DNA of 64,000 nt from Devosia sp. FKR38. Its GTDB lineage: Bacteria; Pseudomonadota; Alphaproteobacteria; Rhizobiales; Devosiaceae. The position numbers and the translations under genes are program-made. Numbering within the stretch: the stretch's first letter is position 1; each line of letters starts with the position of its first letter. The notes under the pieces are model-generated. The model did not search any database. It was not told the origin of the DNA and saw only the letters and a program-made list of their open reading frames with translations. The stretch is taken from contig NZ_STGC01000005.1 in NCBI RefSeq assembly GCF_005222805.1, positions 2,063,246 to 2,127,245 of the forward strand. Reading direction: 5' to 3'. Of the stretch, positions 60,491 through 64,000 are shown in pieces.

Positions 60491-61364
60491 GGCCTTCGCC
60501 CAATGGCGGCCGGCCTTGGGCCTGCTGCCGCTGGGCGTGGTGATAATCGTGCTGTTTGGCGGGGCCTTGCTGCTTGCCCTGTTGCAGAGCCTTGGATTTG
60601 CCCCCTGGCTCGGCGTCAACAGCTTCCCCGATCTGACCTATTTCACAACGCTCTGGAGCGGCGCCAGCTTCTGGTGGTCGCTGTGGTTCACGCTCTACTA
60701 CAGCCTGGCCGCGACCGCCATCGCGCTGGTTCTGGCCATTCTTCTCGCTCTATGCCTGGTGCAGGCTTTTCCCGGCCGTGCGGTGTTCGGCAGCCTCTCC
60801 CGGCTGCCCCTGGTGGTGCCCTATGCGGTCGGTATTGCGCTGGCCGTCATCATGATGGGCAATGGCGGGGTGCTGTCCCGGCTGGCCGCCACCCTGGGCT
60901 GGATCGACGACCCGGCGCAGTTCCCGCGCCTGCTCAATACCCATGCCGGCTTGGGCGTCATCGCCGTCTATGTCTGGAAGCAACTGCCGTTTATGGCCCT
61001 GTCCATCCACGCTGTGCTGATCAGTGCCGGCCGCGAGCAGGCAGAAGCCGCCGCCGTGCTTGGTGCCACCAGGCATCAGATCTTCCGCGCGATCACCTGG
61101 CCCCAGATCGTCCCCGGCATCGTGTCGTCCACGCTGATCTGCTTTGCCTTCAACATGGGCGCATTCGAGGCGCCGTTCATCCTGGGGGGCGGTTTCCCCG
61201 ATACGCTGCCGGTCCTGGCCTGGCGCTATTTCACGGACGCCGACTATGCGCTACAGCTGCAAGGGATGGCCGTTGTGGTGTCTATCGGGCTGGTCGCAGG
61301 GCTGCTCATTGCCCTCTACCTGGCCCTCTATCGTGGCTATGAACACCGTCTTGGGCGGGTGTGA
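60465..61364 (+). CDS. ABC transporter permease, first half (YnjC-like, N-terminal part)
   Basis: A 299-aa permease with about six transmembrane segments and the EAA loop (AEAAAVLGATRHQIFRAITWPQIVPG). In E. coli YnjC is one long fused permease of about 510 aa; here the two halves are separate genes, each about 280-300 aa. It overlaps the binding-protein gene. Confidence 0.87.
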   Translation: MPSPSWRHRAFAQWRPALGLLPLGVVIIVLFGGALLLALLQSLGFAPWLGVNSFPDLTYFTTLWSGASFWWSLWFTLYYSLAATAIALVLAILLALCLVQAFPGRAVFGSLSRLPLVVPYAVGIALAVIMMGNGGVLSRLAATLGWIDDPAQFPRLLNTHAGLGVIAVYVWKQLPFMALSIHAVLISAGREQAEAAAVLGATRHQIFRAITWPQIVPGIVSSTLICFAFNMGAFEAPFILGGGFPDTLPVLAWRYFTDADYALQLQGMAVVVSIGLVAGLLIALYLALYRGYEHRLGRV

Positions 61365-62203
61365 GCATGGCACGATCCAAAAGCCTGCCGACCGCGGCGC
61401 GCTTCTATCTTGTCCTGATGGGGCTGTTCCTTGTCGGGCCCTTTGTTCCGCTGGTGATCCAGTCCTTTGCCTTCCAATGGGACTGGCCCAACCTGTTGCC
61501 GTCCGAGTGGTGGTTCACCGCGCGGGACCGGGCGCGCCTGCCCTTGGGGTGGGATTATGTTCTGTCTCCCTATAGCCGGTTGGGCGAGGCGGTTGTGAAC
61601 ACCGTGGTCATCGGCGGCGCCACCACGCTGATCTGCCTGGCCATCTGCCTGTCGGCAGCCCGGGTGCTGGCGCGGGAGCAATTCGCGGGCAAGCGGGCCG
61701 TCGAGTTCTATCTGTCCCTGCCGCTGATCGTGCCAGAGGCCGCTGTGGGCCTGGCGCTCTCGGTGATCTTCGTCCGGGTGGGGCTGGCGGGAAGCTATGC
61801 CGGCATCATCATCGCCCATCTCATTCCCACCATCCCCTATATGGTGCGCCTGCTGACGGCCGTCTATCAGGGGCTGGACCCAGGCTTTGAGGAGCAGGCC
61901 CGGGTTCTGGGCGCCAATCGCCTGCAGGCCCTGCGCCTGGTCACCATGCCGATGCTGCTGCCCGGCATCCTGGCCGGATGCCTGTTCACCTTCCTGGTCT
62001 CGACCAATCTGTTCCTGCTCACCTTCCTGCTCGGACAGGGCAAGATCATCACTGTGCCAACGCTGTTGTTCGCCAAGATAGCGGGGGGCTCACTGGATGC
62101 CTCGGCGGCGGGCATAGCGCTGGTGGCGACCCTGCCCGGCATCGCTCTGTTGCTGGTCTCCGAACGCCTGCTCGATGGCCGCATCGGCATGGTCGCCCGG
62201 TGA
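61361..62203 (+). CDS. ABC transporter permease, second half (YnjC-like, C-terminal part)
   Basis: A 280-aa permease with about six segments and the EAA loop (FEEQARVLGANRLQALRLVTMPMLLPG). The GTG at 61361 overlaps the preceding stop; ATG 61367 is the alternative. It pairs with the previous permease, giving the full importer ynjB-C1-C2-D. A weakly conserved hydrophilic insert with WWFTARDRARLPLG precedes segment 2. Confidence 0.87.
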   Translation: MSMARSKSLPTAARFYLVLMGLFLVGPFVPLVIQSFAFQWDWPNLLPSEWWFTARDRARLPLGWDYVLSPYSRLGEAVVNTVVIGGATTLICLAICLSAARVLAREQFAGKRAVEFYLSLPLIVPEAAVGLALSVIFVRVGLAGSYAGIIIAHLIPTIPYMVRLLTAVYQGLDPGFEEQARVLGANRLQALRLVTMPMLLPGILAGCLFTFLVSTNLFLLTFLLGQGKIITVPTLLFAKIAGGSLDASAAGIALVATLPGIALLLVSERLLDGRIGMVAR

Positions 62204-62251
62204 GCCAAATAGCCTCCGACGTTCGTTCACTACTCTGTGAAAGCCACCCTC

Positions 62252-62277
62252 GTAACGGCCAGGCCGCCCAAACGAAC
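62252..62277 (+). promoter_or_regulatory. Predicted ECF promoter of the bufferin operon
   Basis: GTAAC (62252-62256) and CGAAC (62273-62277) are 16 bp apart and lie about 50 bp before the precursor start. They match the boxes before the ECF sigma gene at 57275-57301. The site is inside the 124-bp gap after the transporter operon. Confidence 0.6.
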
Positions 62278-62327
62278 TACAGCATGCGGAGCCCTTCTGG
62301 TTCCGCCTCTGAAAGGGAGACCTCAAC

Positions 62328-62621
62328 ATGAATCGTCGCACCTCGCTCGCTCTTGCTGCCTCGCTGCTCACCGCCGTTGCCGGCCTGTCTGTCCAGGGCG
62401 CCGCTGCCCAGGACGCCACTGAACAGTGCTATGGCGTCGCCCTTGCCGGGCAGAATGACTGCGCCGCCGGCCCCGGCACCACCTGTGCCGGCACTTCGGT
62501 GATCGACTACCAGGGCAATGCCTGGAAGGCCGTTCCGGCCGGCACCTGCCTGACCATGTCGTTTGATGGCGGCCGCACCGGTTCGCTGGAAGCCCTTGAT
62601 CGCGACCTGCCCAAGGCCTGA
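62328..62621 (+). CDS. bufA1: DUF2282 bufferin precursor peptide
   Basis: A 97-aa precursor. Residues 1-28 are a signal peptide ([26 protein letters not shown]). The mature region has four cysteines, Cys34, Cys45, Cys53 and Cys74 (EQCYG, NDCAAG, TTCAG, GTCLT), as in DUF2282 bufferins. In that family the MNIO enzyme converts cysteines to thiooxazole-type residues that bind copper in the periplasm. The conserved [14 protein letters not shown] segment is visible. GGGAGACCTCAAC precedes the ATG. Family-based call; modification not shown here. Confidence 0.9.
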   Translation: MNRRTSLALAASLLTAVAGLSVQGAAAQDATEQCYGVALAGQNDCAAGPGTTCAGTSVIDYQGNAWKAVPAGTCLTMSFDGGRTGSLEALDRDLPKA

Positions 62622-62640
62622 TCCTATCACCTCCATGGTT

Positions 62641-62668
62641 CCGGAGATCCGTGCCCTCGGGTCTCCGG
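62641..62668 (+). terminator. Intercistronic hairpin between precursor and MNIO genes
   Basis: CCGGAGATCCG (62641-62651), loop TGCCCT, CGGGTCTCCGG (62658-62668): an 11-bp stem with a single T-G wobble. No T tract follows, so it probably attenuates or stabilises the precursor message and raises precursor over enzyme. Confidence 0.55.
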
Positions 62669-62692
62669 TCCTGTGTCAAAGGGAGAACGCCT

Positions 62693-63562
62693 ATGGACGC
62701 CCAGCGTTTGCCTTGCCGCGCCGGTCTTGGCCTCAAGCCGCAGCACTATGCCGACATTCTCGACGGTCAACCCGACATCGGCTTTTTTGAGGTCCACGCC
62801 GAGAACTACATGGGCGCCGGTGGGCCGCCGCATCGCTATCTTGCAGCCATTGTCGAACGCTACCCGCTGTCACTGCATGGCGTTGGCCTGTCCATCGGCG
62901 GCGAGGGCGCGCTCAATCGCGACCATCTGCACCGGCTGCGGGGGCTGATTGACCGCTACCAGCCGCAATCCTTCTCCGAACATCTGGCCTGGTCCTCGCA
63001 TGGTGAAACGAGCCTGAACGACCTGCTGCCGCTGCCCTATACCGAGGCGACGCTGGACCGGGTCGTCGACCATGTCGACACCGTCCAGCAGGCGCTTGGA
63101 CGATCCATGCTGCTGGAAAATCCGTCCACCTATGTCCTGTTCGCCGAGAGCACGATCGACGAGATCGATTTTCTTGCCGCCATCGCGCAGAGAACCGGCT
63201 GCGGGCTGCTGCTGGACGTCAACAATGTGATGGTGTCCTCGATCAATCATGGCCTCGACCCTTACACCTATATCGACCGGTTCCCGGTTCAGGCGGTGGG
63301 GGAAATCCATCTGGCCGGCTATGACGAGACCACCGATGCCGCCGGCGAACGGCTGCTGATCGACGCGCATGGGTCGCGGGTCAGTCCCGATGTCTTTGCG
63401 CTGTTTCAGCATGCGCTGGGCCGAACAGGTCCGGTGCCCACGCTTGTCGAATGGGACAACAATGTCCCCGCCTTCGCCGTGCTGGCCGATGAGGCCTGCA
63501 TTGTCGACCGGGCCATTGCCGAGGCCTGTGCGCCCGGCGACCGGCGGGAGCGCGTGGCATGA
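62693..63562 (+). CDS. bufB: DUF692/MNIO multinuclear iron oxidative enzyme of the bufferin system
   Basis: A 289-aa TIM-barrel MNIO protein (DUF692). [81 protein letters not shown] and LVEWDNNVP carry the conserved His/Asp/Glu iron ligands. It modifies precursor cysteines with O2. ATG 62693 with AAAGGGAGAA upstream was chosen over a frame start at 62651 inside the hairpin. It overlaps the next gene by 4 bp. Confidence 0.92.
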   Translation: MDAQRLPCRAGLGLKPQHYADILDGQPDIGFFEVHAENYMGAGGPPHRYLAAIVERYPLSLHGVGLSIGGEGALNRDHLHRLRGLIDRYQPQSFSEHLAWSSHGETSLNDLLPLPYTEATLDRVVDHVDTVQQALGRSMLLENPSTYVLFAESTIDEIDFLAAIAQRTGCGLLLDVNNVMVSSINHGLDPYTYIDRFPVQAVGEIHLAGYDETTDAAGERLLIDAHGSRVSPDVFALFQHALGRTGPVPTLVEWDNNVPAFAVLADEACIVDRAIAEACAPGDRRERVA

Positions 63563-64000
63563 CCAATCCGCCCGTCGGCCAGTCCGATTTTGCTGCCGCC
63601 CTCGTCGATCCCGCAAAAGCGGTGCCCCCCGGCATCATCTCCCATCGCGGCGACAGCGACGCCAAGCGCTTTGCGGTCTATCGCAACAATGTCCATGTCG
63701 GACTGGTTGGCGTGCTGGCCGCCAAATATCCGGTGTGTCGCCAATTGGTGGGGGAGGCGTTCTTCACCGCCATGGCGCGCCTCTATGTGGCTGACCACAA
63801 GCCTTTCTCCCCGATCATGATGCTATATGGCGCCGATTTCTGCGACTTCATTGGCGGTTTTGCGCCTGCGCAGTCCGTGCCCTATCTCGGGGACATGGCC
63901 GCGCTCGAAGAGGCCTGGAGCGTCGCCTATCATGCAGCCGATGACAGCCCGCTTGCCCTGGCCGAGATCGCCGCTTTCGACCCCGAGGTCTTGCCAGACC
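63559..64000 (+). CDS. bufC: DUF2063 bufferin partner protein, 3' end outside window
   Basis: The ATG overlaps the bufB stop (ATGA). The first 147 codons are open to the end of the window. [59 protein letters not shown] and [19 protein letters not shown] match DUF2063, the substrate-recognition partner of MNIO enzymes. The protein is normally about 250 aa, so about 100 residues lie beyond the window. Confidence 0.88.
   Translation, partial: MTNPPVGQSDFAAALVDPAKAVPPGIISHRGDSDAKRFAVYRNNVHVGLVGVLAAKYPVCRQLVGEAFFTAMARLYVADHKPFSPIMMLYGADFCDFIGGFAPAQSVPYLGDMAALEEAWSVAYHAADDSPLALAEIAAFDPEVLPD

Overview
The window is GC-rich, with densely packed genes in short overlapping operons. Alpha-proteobacterial families dominate: Puu polyamine genes, dedicated ETF/ETF-QO, a MarR regulator, an ArsR-rhodanese fusion and an ECF sigma with a zinc anti-sigma. 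I infer a Hyphomicrobiales-type alphaproteobacterium, perhaps Devosia-like. That is inference from gene content; there is no rRNA or marker gene here.

Layout. 1-5.5 kb: end of a LacI regulator and a glutamylated-putrescine module (puuB, puuA, puuD, puuC). 5.5-11.5 kb: a zinc alcohol dehydrogenase, a GntR-type regulator with two winged helices and a ribose-type sugar ABC transporter. 11.6-12.6 kb: a DUF4260 protein and a LysR remnant. 12.6-25.9 kb: a catabolic region with a benzaldehyde/vanillin-type aldehyde dehydrogenase, a five-gene branched-chain-type ABC transporter with a Tat-exported binding protein, a LuxR regulator, an amidase, a nitrilase, a ketopantoate-reductase-like enzyme, a MarR regulator and a ThDP-dependent decarboxylase/lyase. 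It looks built to import and degrade a nitrile, amide or 2-oxo acid, possibly aromatic. 26.8-39.3 kb: two divergent operons for CoA-dependent side-chain degradation. One holds an SDR, a MaoC hydratase, ETF beta, ETF alpha and ETF-QO; the other a thiolase-like protein, a DUF35 protein, acyl-CoA dehydrogenase, CoA ligase, a second hot-dog hydratase, an MBL hydrolase and TetR. The thiolase homologue lacks the usual cysteines and is paired with DUF35, which suggests retro-aldol rather than thiolytic cleavage.

39.6-45 kb: a GNAT acetyltransferase, then the 3' half of a tRNA broken at the anticodon loop (an attachment-site scar). After it comes an AT-richer island with an HUH Rep-like protein, an XRE repressor-like protein, several hairpins and inverted repeats, and a resolvase-like protein with no catalytic serine. 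45-49 kb: a sulfur-response module (MFS, ArsR-rhodanese, persulfide-dioxygenase-like MBL, MFS). 49-51.7 kb: a small P-loop kinase flanked by two 90-bp degenerate repeats, and a DUF1330/TetR pair with two tandem operators between them.

51.7-57.3 kb: an ECF sigma/anti-sigma operon continuing into two SDRs, a sterol-desaturase-family protein, a VTT/TVP38 protein and a mercuric-reductase-like flavoprotein. 57.4-62.2 kb: a transporter module resembling E. coli ynjBCD plus ynjF. 62.3 kb to the end: a bufferin-type RiPP operon (DUF2282 precursor, DUF692/MNIO enzyme, start of the DUF2063 partner). Matching ECF-like promoters (GTAAC, 16-17 bp, CGAA) precede both the sigma gene and the bufferin precursor, linking the two. 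I find no CRISPR array, rRNA or complete tRNA.
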